A program made the position numbers and the translations under genes. From Neptuniibacter marinus (GTDB lineage Bacteria; Pseudomonadota; Gammaproteobacteria; Pseudomonadales; Balneatricaceae): a DNA stretch of 64,000 bases. Shown in pieces: positions 36,867 to 49,875 of the stretch (its first letter is position 1; each line of letters starts with the position of its first letter). The notes under the pieces were generated by a model. That model saw only the letters and a program-made list of their open reading frames with translations. It made no database searches and was not told the DNA's origin. Location of the stretch: positions 1 to 64,000 of the forward strand of contig NZ_LUTR01000007.1 of NCBI RefSeq assembly GCF_001597725.1, in the 5' to 3' direction.

Positions 36867-39095
36867 ATGACTACAACGAACCAAACCATCTATTACACTC
36901 TAACCGACGAAGCACCATCATTAGCTACATGCTCGCTTCTACCTATTGTTCGTACATTTACTTCTACTGCTGGCATCGATGTTAAAATTACAGACATCTC
37001 TCTAGCAAGCCGTGTTCTCTCGACCTTCCCCGAAAAGCTTACAGAGGAACAGCGCGAAGAAGATGGCCTTAAGTTCTTAGGCGCATTAACACAAGACCCA
37101 GATGCGAATATCATAAAACTACCAAATATCAGTGCATCTATCCCACAGTTAAAAGCATGCATTGCCGAGCTACAAGCACAGGGCTATGACATTCCTAACT
37201 TCCCTGAAGATCCGCAAACTGATGAAGAGAAAGAGATTCTTGCTCGCTACTCTAAAATTCTAGGTAGTGCTGTAAACCCAGTACTCCGTGAAGGTAACTC
37301 TGACCGTCGTGCCCCAGGTGCAGTAAAAGCATTTGCTCGCAAATTCCCACACTCTATGGGCAAATGGAGCAAAGCATCTCGCACACACGCCGATTACATG
37401 ACAGACGGTGATTTCTTCTCAAGCGAACATTCGATTACCATGCAAGACGCTGGCGATGTGCGTATTGAGTTTGTTGATCCAGCGGGCAAGGTTGAACTTA
37501 AAAAAGAGCTGAGCCTAGAAAAAGGTGAAATCCTTGATGGCATGCGAATGAGCTGCAAAGCCCTTCGCGAATTCTTTGAAGAAACGATGAATGACGCTAA
37601 AGAAACTGGCGTTATGTGGTCACTTCACGTTAAAGCAACAATGATGAAGGTATCCCACCCTATCGTATTCGGCCACGCCGTTACTGTTTTCTACAAAGAA
37701 GTTTTTGACAAGCATGGCGAACTATTCAAAGAGCTTGGCGTTAACCCAAACAATGGTATTAGCAGCGTTTACGATAAAATCGCTTCTCTACCTCGCTCAC
37801 AGCGCGAAATTATTGAAGAAGATATCCATCAGTGTTTGGCACATCGTCCAGAAATGGCGATGGTAGACTCGGTCAAAGGGATCACTAACCTTCACGTACC
37901 TTCCGACGTAATTGTAGATGCTTCAATGCCTGCAATGATTCGTAATGGCGGTAAAATGTGGGGCCCTGATGGCAAGCCAAAAGATACTAAAGCGGTTATG
38001 CCTGAAAGTACTTACGCACGTATCTACCAAGATATGATCAACTTCTGTAAAACTAATGGCGCCTTTGATCCTACAACAATGGGTTCAGTTCCAAACGTTG
38101 GTTTAATGGCGAAAAAAGCAGAAGAGTATGGCTCGCACGATAAAACATTCGAAACTGAAACAGGCGTTATGCGTGTAGTAAGCGCCGATGGTACAGTTCT
38201 AATGCAGCACGATGTTGAAAAAGGTGATATTTGGCGTGCTTGCCAAACTAAAGATGAGCCTGTACGTGACTGGGTTAAACTCGCTGTAAACCGTGCTCGC
38301 CTATCAAATACTCCTGCTATTTTCTGGCTAGACCAAGAACGCGCACATGATCTTGAATTAACTAAAAAAGTTAAAGAATATCTCAAAGATTATGACACTG
38401 AAGGCTTAGATATCTCTATCAAGTCTTACAGCCAAGCAATCCGTTTTACAATGGATCGATTAATTCGCGGTAAAGATACCATTTCTGTTACAGGTAACGT
38501 ACTACGTGATTACCTAACTGACCTATTCCCAATTATGGAACTAGGCACATCCGCTAAGATGCTGTCTATTGTACCTATGCTGAAAGGCGGTGGTATGTAC
38601 GAAACAGGCGCTGGCGGCTCAGCTCCTAAACACGTACAGCAAGTACAAGAGGAAAACCACCTTCGCTGGGATTCCCTAGGTGAATTCCTAGCACTTGCCG
38701 TTTCCCTTGAAGATATGGGGATGAAAAACAATAATCAGCGTGCAACGATCTTGTCTAAAACACTAGATGCTGCCACAGGTAAACTACTTGAAGAGAACAA
38801 ATCTCCTTCACGTAAAACTGGTGAGCTAGATAACCGCGGTAGCCACTTTTACCTAGGCTTGTACTGGGCTCAAGAGGTCGCTAATCAGACTGAAGATCCT
38901 GAGCTTGCTGCACAATTCAAAGATCTTGCTAAGACACTCTCTGACAATGAAGATAAAATCATTGCCGAACTAGCTGCTTGCCAAGGCTCTCCAGCGCCTC
39001 TAGATGGTTACTACCATGCGGACCGTGAAGCTGTGAAAAAGGTAATGCGCCCTAGTGAGACATTGAATAAAGCATTAGCGTTAGCAACTAAATAA
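36867..39095 (+). CDS. icd: NADP-dependent isocitrate dehydrogenase, monomeric type
   Basis: A 742-residue monomeric (IDH-II) isocitrate dehydrogenase, oxidising isocitrate to 2-oxoglutarate and CO2 with NADPH formation. Family-typical segments include [77 protein letters not shown] and [14 protein letters not shown]. The frame opens at a TTG 12 bases earlier, but the ATG at 36867 gives the family N-terminus ([17 protein letters not shown]). It faces sthA across paired terminators, placing NADPH production beside its re-oxidation. Confidence 0.96.
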   Translation: MTTTNQTIYYTLTDEAPSLATCSLLPIVRTFTSTAGIDVKITDISLASRVLSTFPEKLTEEQREEDGLKFLGALTQDPDANIIKLPNISASIPQLKACIAELQAQGYDIPNFPEDPQTDEEKEILARYSKILGSAVNPVLREGNSDRRAPGAVKAFARKFPHSMGKWSKASRTHADYMTDGDFFSSEHSITMQDAGDVRIEFVDPAGKVELKKELSLEKGEILDGMRMSCKALREFFEETMNDAKETGVMWSLHVKATMMKVSHPIVFGHAVTVFYKEVFDKHGELFKELGVNPNNGISSVYDKIASLPRSQREIIEEDIHQCLAHRPEMAMVDSVKGITNLHVPSDVIVDASMPAMIRNGGKMWGPDGKPKDTKAVMPESTYARIYQDMINFCKTNGAFDPTTMGSVPNVGLMAKKAEEYGSHDKTFETETGVMRVVSADGTVLMQHDVEKGDIWRACQTKDEPVRDWVKLAVNRARLSNTPAIFWLDQERAHDLELTKKVKEYLKDYDTEGLDISIKSYSQAIRFTMDRLIRGKDTISVTGNVLRDYLTDLFPIMELGTSAKMLSIVPMLKGGGMYETGAGGSAPKHVQQVQEENHLRWDSLGEFLALAVSLEDMGMKNNNQRATILSKTLDAATGKLLEENKSPSRKTGELDNRGSHFYLGLYWAQEVANQTEDPELAAQFKDLAKTLSDNEDKIIAELAACQGSPAPLDGYYHADREAVKKVMRPSETLNKALALATK

Positions 39096-39110
39096 CGAAG
39101 AAGTAAATCT

Positions 39111-39141
39111 AAAAAGCTCGGCTTAAGTCCGAGCTTTTTTT
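39111..39141 (+). terminator. Rho-independent terminator of icd
   Basis: AAAAAGCTCGG and CCGAGCTTTTT pair perfectly (11 bp) around CTTAAGT, followed by more T, 15 bases after the icd stop. Confidence 0.95.
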
Positions 39142-39156
39142 CTTTCATTTAGATAC

Positions 39157-39184
39157 AAAAAAACACGCATATGCGTGTTTTTTT
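39157..39184 (-). terminator. Terminator-like palindrome serving sthA
   Basis: A-run, ACACGCAT, ATGCGTGT, T-run: a perfect dyad with flanking A and T tracts just downstream of the sthA stop on the minus strand; it may work both ways. Confidence 0.8.
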
Positions 39185-39205
39185 ATATCTCTACCAAACG
39201 ACTTA

Positions 39206-40606
39206 CTAAAGGTTCGCTACTCGATTCAAGCCAGCAATTGCGGCCACACGATAAGCCTCTGCCATTGTGGGGTAGTTAAAGGTTGTATTAATGAAATATT
39301 TAAGGGTGTTAGCTTCACCCTCTTGCGCCATAATCGCTTGACCTATATGTACGATCTCAGAGGCATGCTCGCCAAAACAGTGGATACCTAAAATCTGGAA
39401 GGTATCACGATTAAACAAGATCTTAAGCATACCGACAGGCTGCCCATAAATTTGTGCGCGGGCGGTATCTTTAAAGAAAGCCTGACCGACTTCGTAAGGT
39501 ACACGCTCCTCTGTCAACTCCTCTTCCGTTTTACCAACAGAGCTAATTTCAGGAATAGTATAAATCCCTGTTGGTACTTCATTGATATAACGGAAATCTT
39601 CAGCTGATAGCATATCCGCAGCAGCAGCACGCCCTTGGTCTAACGCAGCTGATGCCAAGCTTGGCCAGCCAACAACATCACCTGCAGCGTAGATTCCCTC
39701 ACAAGCCGTTCTATAATGTTCATCAACTTCGAGCTGTCCTCGACTATTTGCCTCTAGACCTATGCGCTCTAAATGTAAGGTTTCAGTATTACCACTACGA
39801 CCATTACACCATAAGAAAGCGTCCGCTCGAATCCGCTTACCGGATTTAAGCTCAAGCACTACACCACGATCGTCAGCTTCAACACTCTCATAAACTTCAT
39901 TATGGCGAATTTTTACAGCATTATTTCGTAAGTGATAGCTTAATGAATCTGAGATCTCTTCATCCAAAAATGAGAGTAAACGACTTTGATTATCAACTAG
40001 ATCAACTTTTACACCGAGACCGCTGAATATAGATGCATACTCAGAACCAATAACACCGGCACCGTAAATAATTAACGTACGAGGCGTATGGCTTAATTTA
40101 AGAACAGTATCTGAATTGTAAATACGTGGGTGGTTGAAATCGATATCTACCGGTTTATAAGGTCGAGAACCTGTAGCGATAACAATATTTTTTGCCCTTA
40201 AGGTCTCATCACCTTTGACAGTACCCCGCACAAGAACCGTATTCTTATCTTCAAATTCAGCCGTACCAAAAAATACATCAATACGATTGCGAGCATAGAA
40301 ATTTGTACGTAAAACAACCTGACTTGAAATAACTTTCTCAGCACGTTTCAGTACTTTAGGAAATGAAAACCAGCGAGGCTCTCCGATATCTCGAAACATT
40401 GGGTTAGTGTTAAACTCAATGATCTGCTTAACAGAATGGCGTAGCGCCTTTGACGGTATTGTCCCTTTGTGAGTGCAGTTTCCGCCCACAGACTCCTGCT
40501 CCTCGATAACCGCAACTCGACGCCCCTTCTTAGACGCATTCATTGCCGCACCTTCACCTGCAGGCCCCGAGCCAATCACAATGACATCATAGTCATAAAC
40601 CGCCAT
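39206..40606 (-). CDS. sthA: Soluble pyridine nucleotide transhydrogenase
   Basis: A 466-residue flavoprotein that exchanges reducing equivalents between NADPH and NAD+. It belongs to the lipoamide-dehydrogenase fold family: N-terminal [24 protein letters not shown](P) [17 protein letters not shown] and the second FAD segment [19 protein letters not shown]. As in SthA, the active site reads [13 protein letters not shown], with a single Cys instead of the redox CxxxxC pair of dihydrolipoamide dehydrogenase. The ATG at 40606 follows AGGGG by seven bases and is preferred over a GTG one codon upstream. Confidence 0.96.
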   Translation of the reverse strand: MAVYDYDVIVIGSGPAGEGAAMNASKKGRRVAVIEEQESVGGNCTHKGTIPSKALRHSVKQIIEFNTNPMFRDIGEPRWFSFPKVLKRAEKVISSQVVLRTNFYARNRIDVFFGTAEFEDKNTVLVRGTVKGDETLRAKNIVIATGSRPYKPVDIDFNHPRIYNSDTVLKLSHTPRTLIIYGAGVIGSEYASIFSGLGVKVDLVDNQSRLLSFLDEEISDSLSYHLRNNAVKIRHNEVYESVEADDRGVVLELKSGKRIRADAFLWCNGRSGNTETLHLERIGLEANSRGQLEVDEHYRTACEGIYAAGDVVGWPSLASAALDQGRAAAADMLSAEDFRYINEVPTGIYTIPEISSVGKTEEELTEERVPYEVGQAFFKDTARAQIYGQPVGMLKILFNRDTFQILGIHCFGEHASEIVHIGQAIMAQEGEANTLKYFINTTFNYPTMAEAYRVAAIAGLNRVANL

Positions 40607-40695
40607 CACATTCCCCTATCTATTATCGTTATCTTCTTGTTTTGCTGGTATTTTTATTACCCATAACAGCTTACGCTTAGTGACGCACAACTCAA

Positions 40696-40935
40696 TTATT
40701 CTTTAGATTTAACTTCATAAGAAAGATTAAGCTGAGATCCTTCATTCTCTAATCGCTCTTGCTCTTCATCACATTTTTTCGGATCACCGCCACATATATC
40801 GCATGCGGTATCCATGCCTAAATTAGCCATACCACCACATGAACCGGCAATCGGCTTGCGCCCCATCAGCACACCCACCGACATCGCCACCACAACGGAA
40901 ATTAACACTACAAACGTAAGTATCATCGTATCCAT
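40696..40935 (-). CDS. nqrM: Na+-NQR maturation protein NqrM
   Basis: A 79-residue protein with one N-terminal membrane helix (ILTFVVLISVVVAMSVGVLMG) and four Cys (GSCGGM, TACDICGG, KKCDEE). This is the NqrM (DUF539/ApbE-associated) pattern. NqrM is required in Vibrio for iron delivery to the Cys4 site between NqrD and NqrE. The frame is open from 40965, but the start at 40935 with GTGAGG upstream fits the family. Last gene of the nqr operon, 10 bases after apbE. Confidence 0.92.
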   Translation of the reverse strand: MDTMILTFVVLISVVVAMSVGVLMGRKPIAGSCGGMANLGMDTACDICGGDPKKCDEEQERLENEGSQLNLSYEVKSKE

Positions 40936-40945
40936 AATTTTAACC

Positions 40946-41992
40946 TCACTGTACCATGAACTCATTGAATCCAGGCGTCATTTTCTCTTCAAAACCTGTA
41001 TCGGTTTTGACAATCAAAAACACATTTAGTTTATGTGCTTGAGCAAACTGAAATGCTTTATCTGGCCCCATAACCATCATGGCCGTTGCCAACGCATCAG
41101 CTTCCGCACAGGTTGGCATTAAGACAGTAACCGATACCAATTTATGGTTAATCGGCTTACCGGTAACAGGGTCGATAGTATGGGAAAACCTAACGCCCTC
41201 CTCTTCAAAATAGTTCCGGTAGTCACCAGAGGTAGCAATACCCACATTTTTGACCGCTATAATTCGTTGAATGGTTCGCTCTGCTGCATTAGTCGGCGAC
41301 TCGATGGCTATACGCCACTCATTACCATCCGGCTTTAAACCCCGCGCACGCAACTCACCACCAATTTCTACTAAATAGTTTTCTATACCATGGGACTCAA
41401 GAAGCTCGGCAAGCACATCAACACCATAACCTTTAGCAATGGCAGATAAGTCAATGTAACTTTGACGCTGCTTTACGACCTGAGTCCCTTCGATTTTAAC
41501 ATAGTCATAGCCAACACGGTCTCGAACGCTATCAAGTTCAGATTGCAGAGGCATCTTAACAACCCGACCATCAGGACCAAATCCCCAAAGATTCACTAAT
41601 GGACCGACCGTATTATCAAATGCCCCCTCAGTCTCCACACTAATTTTTTTAGACAGCGCTAATACGTGAGCAAGCGGCTCAGATACCGATAGGAATTCGC
41701 CAGCAGGGGTTCGATTTAAAATCGATAATTCAGAATCGGGAATATAAGTGGACATACTTTGATTGATATCAACGAGCGTATTATCAATCAATTTATTTAA
41801 TTCAGTATCAGATTGGGGCGATTGGGAGGACACCCACTTCACGGTAAATGTGGTCCCCATCGTCATGCCTTGATGGCTAACGATTTTTGGTTGCTCTGAC
41901 TCGCAACCTGACAGAAGTAGACAAACAAAAACAGAAGTGGCCAGCAGCAAAGCTGCGGGCCACTTTTTAGCTTGTCGCATAATGACAAACAT
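40946..41992 (-). CDS. apbE: FAD:protein FMN transferase
   Basis: An ApbE lipoprotein of about 348 residues, with an N-terminal signal ending in the lipobox LLLSGC. Family motifs: GTTFTVKW, DLSAIAKGYGVDVLAELL, IEIGGE-like VEIGGELRARG, SGDYRNYF, SHTIDPVTGKPI and DALATAMMVMG. It attaches FMN covalently to the Thr of the SGAT motifs of NqrB and NqrC. The frame extends to 42019, overlapping nqrF; 41992 and 41980 are the other ATG choices and none has a clear ribosome site. The gene is in the nqr operon, where its substrates are. Confidence 0.93.
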   Translation of the reverse strand: MFVIMRQAKKWPAALLLATSVFVCLLLSGCESEQPKIVSHQGMTMGTTFTVKWVSSQSPQSDTELNKLIDNTLVDINQSMSTYIPDSELSILNRTPAGEFLSVSEPLAHVLALSKKISVETEGAFDNTVGPLVNLWGFGPDGRVVKMPLQSELDSVRDRVGYDYVKIEGTQVVKQRQSYIDLSAIAKGYGVDVLAELLESHGIENYLVEIGGELRARGLKPDGNEWRIAIESPTNAAERTIQRIIAVKNVGIATSGDYRNYFEEEGVRFSHTIDPVTGKPINHKLVSVTVLMPTCAEADALATAMMVMGPDKAFQFAQAHKLNVFLIVKTDTGFEEKMTPGFNEFMVQ

Positions 41993-41999
41993 AGACGTA

Positions 42000-43226
42000 T
42001 TAGCCACCAAAATCATCAAGGAAGATGTTTTCGCGCTCTACACCCAGATCTTCAAGCATCTGGATAACAGCAGAGTTCATCATTGGCGGCCCACACATGT
42101 AATACTCACAATCTTCAGGCGCTTCGTGATCCTTAAGATAGTTTTCATATAACACGTTATGGATAAAGCCAGTCATACCATCCCAGTTATCTTCTGGCTG
42201 AGGGTCTGACAGTGCTAAATGCCACTGGAAGTTCTCATTCTCTTCCTGAAGCTTATCGTACTCTTCGTTATAGAACGCTTCACGCATAGAACGTGCACCA
42301 TACCAGAAAGAGATCTTACGCTTAGACTGAAGGCGTTTAAGCTGGTCAAAAATATGTGACCGCATTGGTGCCATACCTGCACCACCACCGATAAAGACCA
42401 TCTCATTATCAGTATCTTTGGCAAAGAACTCACCAAATGGTCCATAAACCGTAATCTTATCCCCTTCTTTAAGGTTAAAGACGTAGGATGACATGATACC
42501 TGGTGGGTGATCAGTTCCCGGTGGTGGAGAAGCGATACGGATATTGAATTTAACAACACCACGCTCCTCTGGGTAGTTCGCCATAGAGTATGCACGGATA
42601 GTAGGTTCAGTTACTGTAGAGACAAACTTCCACATATTAAACTGATCCCAATCACCGCGATATTCTTCTTGAATGTCAAAATCCTTGTAGTTAACTACGT
42701 GAGGAGGACATTCAAGCTGAACATAACCACCGGCACGGAAATCAACATTTTCGCCTTCAGGTAGGCGAAGCGTTAACTCTTTGATAAAGGTCGCAACGTT
42801 AGGGTTGGATTCAACAGTACATTCCCACTTTTGAACCCCGAAGATCTCTTCTTCAAGTTCAAGCTCCATGTCCTGCTTAACCGCCACCTGACAAGATAAG
42901 CGCCAGCCTTCCTTGCCTTCACGCATAGTGAAGTGGGATTCCTCAGTAGGCAGCATAGAACCACCACCCTCAAGAACCTGACACTTACACTGCGCACAAG
43001 TACCGCCACCACCACAAGCAGAAGGAATAAAGATCCCTTTATCTGCAAGCGTCTGCAGCAATTTGCCGCCGGCAGGTACAGTAATAGATTTAGCCGGATC
43101 GTCATTGATATTAATCGTAACGTCACCGGAACTTACTAATTTAGAACGAGCTGCCAGAATTACTGCGACAAGTGCAAGCACTACCGCAGTAAACATGACA
43201 ACACCTAGAACGATTTCAGCATTCAT
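42000..43226 (-). CDS. nqrF: Na+-translocating NADH:quinone reductase subunit F
   Basis: A 408-residue NADH-oxidising entry subunit. One N-terminal membrane helix is followed by a 2Fe-2S ferredoxin domain ([20 protein letters not shown], Cys ligands about 70-79). Next come the FAD domain ([11 protein letters not shown]) and the NADH domain ([16 protein letters not shown], then [13 protein letters not shown]). It ends in the family FLDDFGG. It lies 33 bases after nqrE. Confidence 0.98.
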   Translation of the reverse strand: MNAEIVLGVVMFTAVVLALVAVILAARSKLVSSGDVTININDDPAKSITVPAGGKLLQTLADKGIFIPSACGGGGTCAQCKCQVLEGGGSMLPTEESHFTMREGKEGWRLSCQVAVKQDMELELEEEIFGVQKWECTVESNPNVATFIKELTLRLPEGENVDFRAGGYVQLECPPHVVNYKDFDIQEEYRGDWDQFNMWKFVSTVTEPTIRAYSMANYPEERGVVKFNIRIASPPPGTDHPPGIMSSYVFNLKEGDKITVYGPFGEFFAKDTDNEMVFIGGGAGMAPMRSHIFDQLKRLQSKRKISFWYGARSMREAFYNEEYDKLQEENENFQWHLALSDPQPEDNWDGMTGFIHNVLYENYLKDHEAPEDCEYYMCGPPMMNSAVIQMLEDLGVERENIFLDDFGG

Positions 43227-43259
43227 TGGCTAATCCTTCCTTTGTTGACCATGTAGGCA

Positions 43260-43868
43260 TTAAAGCTGCACACCAGAAAAAGACATGAAGCCTAGAGACA
43301 TCAAACCAACGGTAATGAAGGTAATGCCTAGACCACGTAAGCCTTCTGGTACGTCGCTGTATTTAAGTTTCTCACGGATACCCGCTAGTGCAGTGATAGC
43401 TAACGCCCAACCTACACCTGCACCGACACCATAAACAACTGATTCACTAAATGTGTAATCACGTTCTACCATAAATAACGCAGCACCCATGATCGCACAG
43501 TTAACTGTGATCAACGGTAGGAATACACCCAGTGCGTTATATAAAGCAGGTACGAACTTATCTAGGAACATCTCAAGGATCTGAACGATCGCGGCGATTA
43601 CGCCAATATAAGAGATATAACCCAAGAAACTAAGATCAACATCCGGATAACCTGCCCAAGCTAATGCGCCTTCACGCAATAGTAAGTTATAAATCAGGTT
43701 ATTAACCGGTGTAGTGATAGCTAATACAACGATTACAGCGATACCTAAACCTAGAGCCGTTTGTACTTTCTTAGAAATAGCCAAGAAAGTACACATACCT
43801 AGGAAGAACGCTAACGCCATGTTTTCAACGAAAATCGCCTTTACGGCAAGGCTGATATACTGTTCCAT
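43260..43868 (-). CDS. nqrE: Na+-translocating NADH:quinone reductase subunit E
   Basis: A 202-residue membrane subunit with six predicted helices, paired with NqrD in an inverted topology around an iron site. It has the conserved Cys in [14 protein letters not shown] and the family start [26 protein letters not shown]. The start codon overlaps the nqrD stop by one base. Confidence 0.98.
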   Translation of the reverse strand: MEQYISLAVKAIFVENMALAFFLGMCTFLAISKKVQTALGLGIAVIVVLAITTPVNNLIYNLLLREGALAWAGYPDVDLSFLGYISYIGVIAAIVQILEMFLDKFVPALYNALGVFLPLITVNCAIMGAALFMVERDYTFSESVVYGVGAGVGWALAITALAGIREKLKYSDVPEGLRGLGITFITVGLMSLGFMSFSGVQL

Positions 43869-44527
43869 TATACAGCCTCCTTCTTAGAGTTCTTAGCAAG
43901 CTCAAATTCTGGTGCTTCAACTTGTTGTTTGTCAAAGCTACGTACAATCCAGATGAATATACCAATGATAAAGAATGCACTTGGCGGAAGTAACATTAAG
44001 CCATTCGCTAAATACCAACCACCATCATTCACAAGTGGTAATACTTCTATACCAAATAGTTTACCCGCACCAAACAGCTCGCGCAGAAAGCCTACGAAAA
44101 TCAGCACTACACCATAACCTAGACCGTTACCTAGACCGTCCAAGAAAGAGATCCCCGGAGGATTCTTCATTGCGAACGCTTCAGCACGACCCATTACGAT
44201 ACAGTTAGTGATAATCAAACCGACAAAGACCGATAACTGCTTAGAAACATCATAAGCATAAGCTTTCAGAATCTGATCAACTACGATTACCAATGAAGCA
44301 ATGATGGTCATCTGACAGATGATTCGAACACTGCTTGGCATCTGATTACGAATCAAAGATACAAACATGTTAGAGAAAGCAGTAACGACTGTTACTGCCA
44401 ACGTCATAACCAACGCTGTATTTAGGTTTGAAGTTACAGCTAGCGCAGAACAAACACCTAAGATCTGTAGACCAATCGGGTTGTTCTTAAATAGCGGAGT
44501 AACTAGAACGTCTTTAGTTGCAGACAT
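43868..44527 (-). CDS. nqrD: Na+-translocating NADH:quinone reductase subunit D
   Basis: A 219-residue membrane subunit with six predicted helices. [21 protein letters not shown] and [21 protein letters not shown] carry the Cys expected to share the intramembrane iron site with NqrE. It ends one base into nqrE and begins 3 bases after nqrC, so the order C-D-E is tightly coupled. Confidence 0.98.
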   Translation of the reverse strand: MSATKDVLVTPLFKNNPIGLQILGVCSALAVTSNLNTALVMTLAVTVVTAFSNMFVSLIRNQMPSSVRIICQMTIIASLVIVVDQILKAYAYDVSKQLSVFVGLIITNCIVMGRAEAFAMKNPPGISFLDGLGNGLGYGVVLIFVGFLRELFGAGKLFGIEVLPLVNDGGWYLANGLMLLPPSAFFIIGIFIWIVRSFDKQQVEAPEFELAKNSKKEAV

Positions 44528-44530
44528 GAT

Positions 44531-45313
44531 TTATGCTCCCCCTGCTTTTAAGTTAGCTAGGAATGGCGCATAACCATTCGAACCCATCCAAAAATGAACT
44601 AGATTGGTTACACCATTACTTGTCAGAGTGGCACCCGATAGGCCGTCAATCTGGTGCTTAGCCTTGGCTGACGAAGAGTCAACCGACCCTTTAATCAAGC
44701 CAAGCGCTGGCTCCATAGAACCTTCAGGATAAACTTTCTTACCAGGCCACAACGCTTTCCAGTTAGGGTTATCAACCTCACCACCTAAGCCCGGTGTTTC
44801 TGCATGAGAATAGAAACCTAAACCAACAACTGTGTTTAGATCGCCTTCAAGTGCAATAAAGCCGTAAAGCGTAGACCAAAGACCGTAACCATGAATAGGT
44901 AAGATAACCTTCTCTATCTGGCCATTATCTTCAACCAAATAAACCGGCATGACCTTAGCTTGATACTTGATTGAAGCAAGATCTTTTGCTTTATCAAGTT
45001 TGATACCAAGCTCAGAGTCTTTAGCGGCTTTTTTAGCATCGTAACGTGCAGGATCAGCCACTTCAGTATATTTGCCTGTTGCAAGATCAACATACTTCTT
45101 AGTGATCGTGCTTTCAAACAGCTCAGGAATACTCTTACCCTGATAATCAACACCGGCCGCAGCCAAAATATTGGTCTGGCGATCTAGATTTTTGTTAGCA
45201 ATTTGTTGCGGTTTAAGTAGTACCGCCGCAGCAGATACAATAACCGAGCAAACTACACACAAAAGAACGGTAACGGTAATCGTTTTACCGATAGAGTCGT
45301 TATTAGCTGACAT
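44531..45313 (-). CDS. nqrC: Na+-translocating NADH:quinone reductase subunit C
   Basis: A 260-residue subunit with a single N-terminal helix ([23 protein letters not shown]) and a periplasmic FMN domain. [12 protein letters not shown] contains the SGAT-T site whose Thr receives covalent FMN from ApbE. Start taken at 45313 ([11 protein letters not shown]), with GGAGG ten bases upstream and an 11-base overlap with nqrB. The frame is open further upstream, but that part does not fit the family. Confidence 0.97.
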   Translation of the reverse strand: MSANNDSIGKTITVTVLLCVVCSVIVSAAAVLLKPQQIANKNLDRQTNILAAAGVDYQGKSIPELFESTITKKYVDLATGKYTEVADPARYDAKKAAKDSELGIKLDKAKDLASIKYQAKVMPVYLVEDNGQIEKVILPIHGYGLWSTLYGFIALEGDLNTVVGLGFYSHAETPGLGGEVDNPNWKALWPGKKVYPEGSMEPALGLIKGSVDSSSAKAKHQIDGLSGATLTSNGVTNLVHFWMGSNGYAPFLANLKAGGA

Positions 45314-46511
45314 CGCGCGCCATCCTCCGTTTAATGTTCGCCTGAACAACAAAATTGTCGATCAATGGTGCGAACAGATTGGCAAACAGAATGGCAAGCA
45401 TCATCCCTTCAGGGAATGCTGGGTTAACCACACGGATCAACACAACCATCACACCAATCAACGCCCCAAAATACCATTTGCCTTTGTTCGTCATAGACGC
45501 TGACACAGGGTCAGTTGCCATAAAGAACATACCAAAAGCAAAACCACCCAACACGAGATGCCAGTAAAATGGCAATGCAAACATAGGGTTAGTATCAGAA
45601 CCAATAAGATTGAATAAGGTCGCAGTCGCAGCCATACCTAAGAAAACACCCGCGACGATACGCCACGCAGCAATCCTAGCAATGAGCAAGACTAAACCAC
45701 CCGCTGCAATGGCAAGCGTAGAAACCTCACCTACAGAACCTTGAACTTGACCAACAAACGCATCAAACCAAGTAATATTCTGCGCTAAGATCGCATCAAC
45801 ACCGCCCGCAGCTGCAAGGCTCAACGGTGTAGCACCGGAGAACCCATCAACCGCAGTCCAAATTGCATCACCTGACATCTGAGCAGGGTAAGCAAAGAAA
45901 AGGAATGCACGACCCGTCAATGCAGGGTTCAAGAAGTTTTTACCTGTACCACCAAAAACTTCCTTGCCGATCACAACACCAAAGCTTATACCTAGTGCAA
46001 CTTCCCAAAGCGGGATAGTCGGAGGAAGAATAAGTGAAAACAGGATAGAAGTTACGAAGAAACCTTCATTGACTTCATGTCCACGTTTCATTGCGAACAA
46101 AACTTCCCAGAAACCACCCACAACGAAAGTAACAATATAGATAGGCAACCAATAGGCGGCACCGTGAATAATATTGTCAAAGATACTTTCAGGATTGAAA
46201 CTAGTTAATGCACCAGCAATCGCACCCTGCCAAGATGAAGCTTCAGTAAGCCCCATCTGAGCCATAGCAGTATTTGCTTGTAGGCCGACGTTGTACATAC
46301 CAAAGAAAACAGCGGGGAATGTACACATCCACACCAAAATCATCATACGCTTCAGATCGACTGCGTCACGTACATGAGCTGCTGTTTTAGTTACATGGCC
46401 TGGTGTATAAAAAATAGTATCTGCTGCTTCATAAAGAGCATACCAATTTTCATACTTACCGCCTTTATGGAAATGCGGCTCCATTTTATCAAGAATATTT
46501 CTTAAGCTCAT
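45303..46511 (-). CDS. nqrB: Na+-translocating NADH:quinone reductase subunit B
   Basis: A 402-residue integral subunit with about ten membrane helices, forming the Na+ channel and binding riboflavin and a covalent FMN. The FMN site is [13 protein letters not shown] (Thr of SGAT), and the quinone-region Gly-rich helix reads [22 protein letters not shown]. The start follows the nqrA stop by 2 bases. Confidence 0.98.
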   Translation of the reverse strand: MSLRNILDKMEPHFHKGGKYENWYALYEAADTIFYTPGHVTKTAAHVRDAVDLKRMMILVWMCTFPAVFFGMYNVGLQANTAMAQMGLTEASSWQGAIAGALTSFNPESIFDNIIHGAAYWLPIYIVTFVVGGFWEVLFAMKRGHEVNEGFFVTSILFSLILPPTIPLWEVALGISFGVVIGKEVFGGTGKNFLNPALTGRAFLFFAYPAQMSGDAIWTAVDGFSGATPLSLAAAGGVDAILAQNITWFDAFVGQVQGSVGEVSTLAIAAGGLVLLIARIAAWRIVAGVFLGMAATATLFNLIGSDTNPMFALPFYWHLVLGGFAFGMFFMATDPVSASMTNKGKWYFGALIGVMVVLIRVVNPAFPEGMMLAILFANLFAPLIDNFVVQANIKRRMARDVS

Positions 46512-46513
46512 GA

Positions 46514-48174
<1,661 letters not shown>

Positions 48175-49608
48175 TTACTTCTGCTTTGGAAAAGCTGGAA
48201 GCGTACACTGAGCCATTTTCTGCATTAAGCGAATAACCTGACAGCTATAGCCAAATTCATTGTCGTACCAAACATAAAGTACGCAACGCTTACCGCCAGC
48301 AATGGTTGCAAGCGCATCAACAACGCCCGCAGCACGAGAACCAACAAAGTCAGTTGAGACTGCTTCTGGAGAATTGCTGTAATCGATCTGCTTCTGCATT
48401 GGGCCATGAACCGCAGCTTCGCGAAGATACGCGTTAAGCGACTCTTTATCCGCTTCAGCTTCAAGGTTTAAGTTAAGAATAGCCATCGATACGTTAGGCG
48501 TAGGCACACGAATAGCATTACCTGTTAGCTTACCTTCCATCTCTGGAAGTGCTTTAGATACCGCTTTGGCTGCACCCGTCTCAGTAATAACCATATTAAG
48601 ACCCGCAGCACGGCCGCGACGATCACCTTTATGGTAATTATCAATCAAGTTCTGATCATTAGTATAAGCATGAACTGTCTCAACATGACCATTTTCAATG
48701 CCATATTTATCACAGATAGACTTAAGAACCGGCGTGATTGCGTTTGTAGTACAAGACGCTGCAGATAGGATCTCATCTTCAGGTGAGATATCCCCATCAT
48801 TAACACCCATTACAATATTTTTAACGCCTTTACCTGGTGCAGTCAGTACGACACGAGACGCGCCTTTAGATTGCAAGTGAAGAGACAGGCCTTCTTTATC
48901 ACGCCATTTACCCGTGTTATCAATAACCATCGCATTATTGATACCGTAAGCCGTATAATCAACTTCCTCTGGAGAGTTAGCGAAAATAACCTGAATTACA
49001 TTGCCGTTGGCTGTAATCGTATTATTTTCTTCGTCTACAGTAATAGTGCCACGGAAAGAACCATGTACTGAATCACGACGCAATAAACTTGCCCGTTTTT
49101 CAAGATCTTTAGCCGCTGAACCTTTACGCACAACCATCGCTCTTAAACGGAGCGCTTGACCACCGCCCGTACGTTCAATTAATAGACGTGCTAATAAACG
49201 ACCAATGCGACCAAAACCATAAAGTACTACATCTGTAGGTTCACGCTCATCAGAGTCGATAGCCTCAGTTAGCTCAGATTTAACAAAAGCCTCTAGCGCT
49301 TGGCCATTAGCCTCATTACGAAACTTAACAGCCAACTTGCCCAAATCAACATGCGCATTGCGAACATTAAGGCGGCTTACTGCTTCAAGGACAGGCAGCG
49401 TTTCAGATACAGTCAACTCTTGCTCTTCAACCTGACGCACATAACGATGTGCTTTCAGAATATCAACAACAGAACGTTTAATAATCAGACGACCGAACAC
49501 TGAACATTCGACATTCCGATCACGGTACAAACCACCTATCAGTGGCACCATCGCTTCAGCTATCGCTTCGCGTTCTTTCCAATCAGTAAATACTTGATCT
49601 TGGCTCAC
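48175..49608 (-). CDS. gap: Glyceraldehyde-3-phosphate dehydrogenase, long form
   Basis: A 477-residue GAPDH. About 130 extra N-terminal residues precede the Rossmann start VVLYGFGRIGRLLARLLIERTGG. The catalytic Cys is in SAASCTTNAITPVLK (about residue 286). NDQNLIDNYHKGDRRGRAAGLNMV, RVPTPNVSMAILNL and YVWYDNEFGYSCQV complete the fold. This long type is known in pseudomonads and relatives and is distinct from the about 330-residue glycolytic enzyme. It is often tied to gluconeogenic growth, which is inference here. It is a single gene, divergent from mfd. Confidence 0.93.
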   Translation of the reverse strand: MSQDQVFTDWKEREAIAEAMVPLIGGLYRDRNVECSVFGRLIIKRSVVDILKAHRYVRQVEEQELTVSETLPVLEAVSRLNVRNAHVDLGKLAVKFRNEANGQALEAFVKSELTEAIDSDEREPTDVVLYGFGRIGRLLARLLIERTGGGQALRLRAMVVRKGSAAKDLEKRASLLRRDSVHGSFRGTITVDEENNTITANGNVIQVIFANSPEEVDYTAYGINNAMVIDNTGKWRDKEGLSLHLQSKGASRVVLTAPGKGVKNIVMGVNDGDISPEDEILSAASCTTNAITPVLKSICDKYGIENGHVETVHAYTNDQNLIDNYHKGDRRGRAAGLNMVITETGAAKAVSKALPEMEGKLTGNAIRVPTPNVSMAILNLNLEAEADKESLNAYLREAAVHGPMQKQIDYSNSPEAVSTDFVGSRAAGVVDALATIAGGKRCVLYVWYDNEFGYSCQVIRLMQKMAQCTLPAFPKQK

Positions 49609-49875
49609 TATGAGACTCCAAAAAGCTGTGTCAACTCGTTGGCAACTACTAAAATAAGACCCTATATAAGTCTTACTAGCAGACCCGCTAAAAATTTGGT
49701 GCGCATTATCCTCTTTTACAGTCCATTGAGCAAATTCATCTGGATATACTTTCGAACCATACGAGCAACACCACAGATATAAAAACCGCTCATTGCCCCC
49801 TAAAGTCTATCAATTCTGTTTCTAGCCGCTAAACTACCCTGCCTGAATAAACTTCATGCGAACAGGAGCATCGCA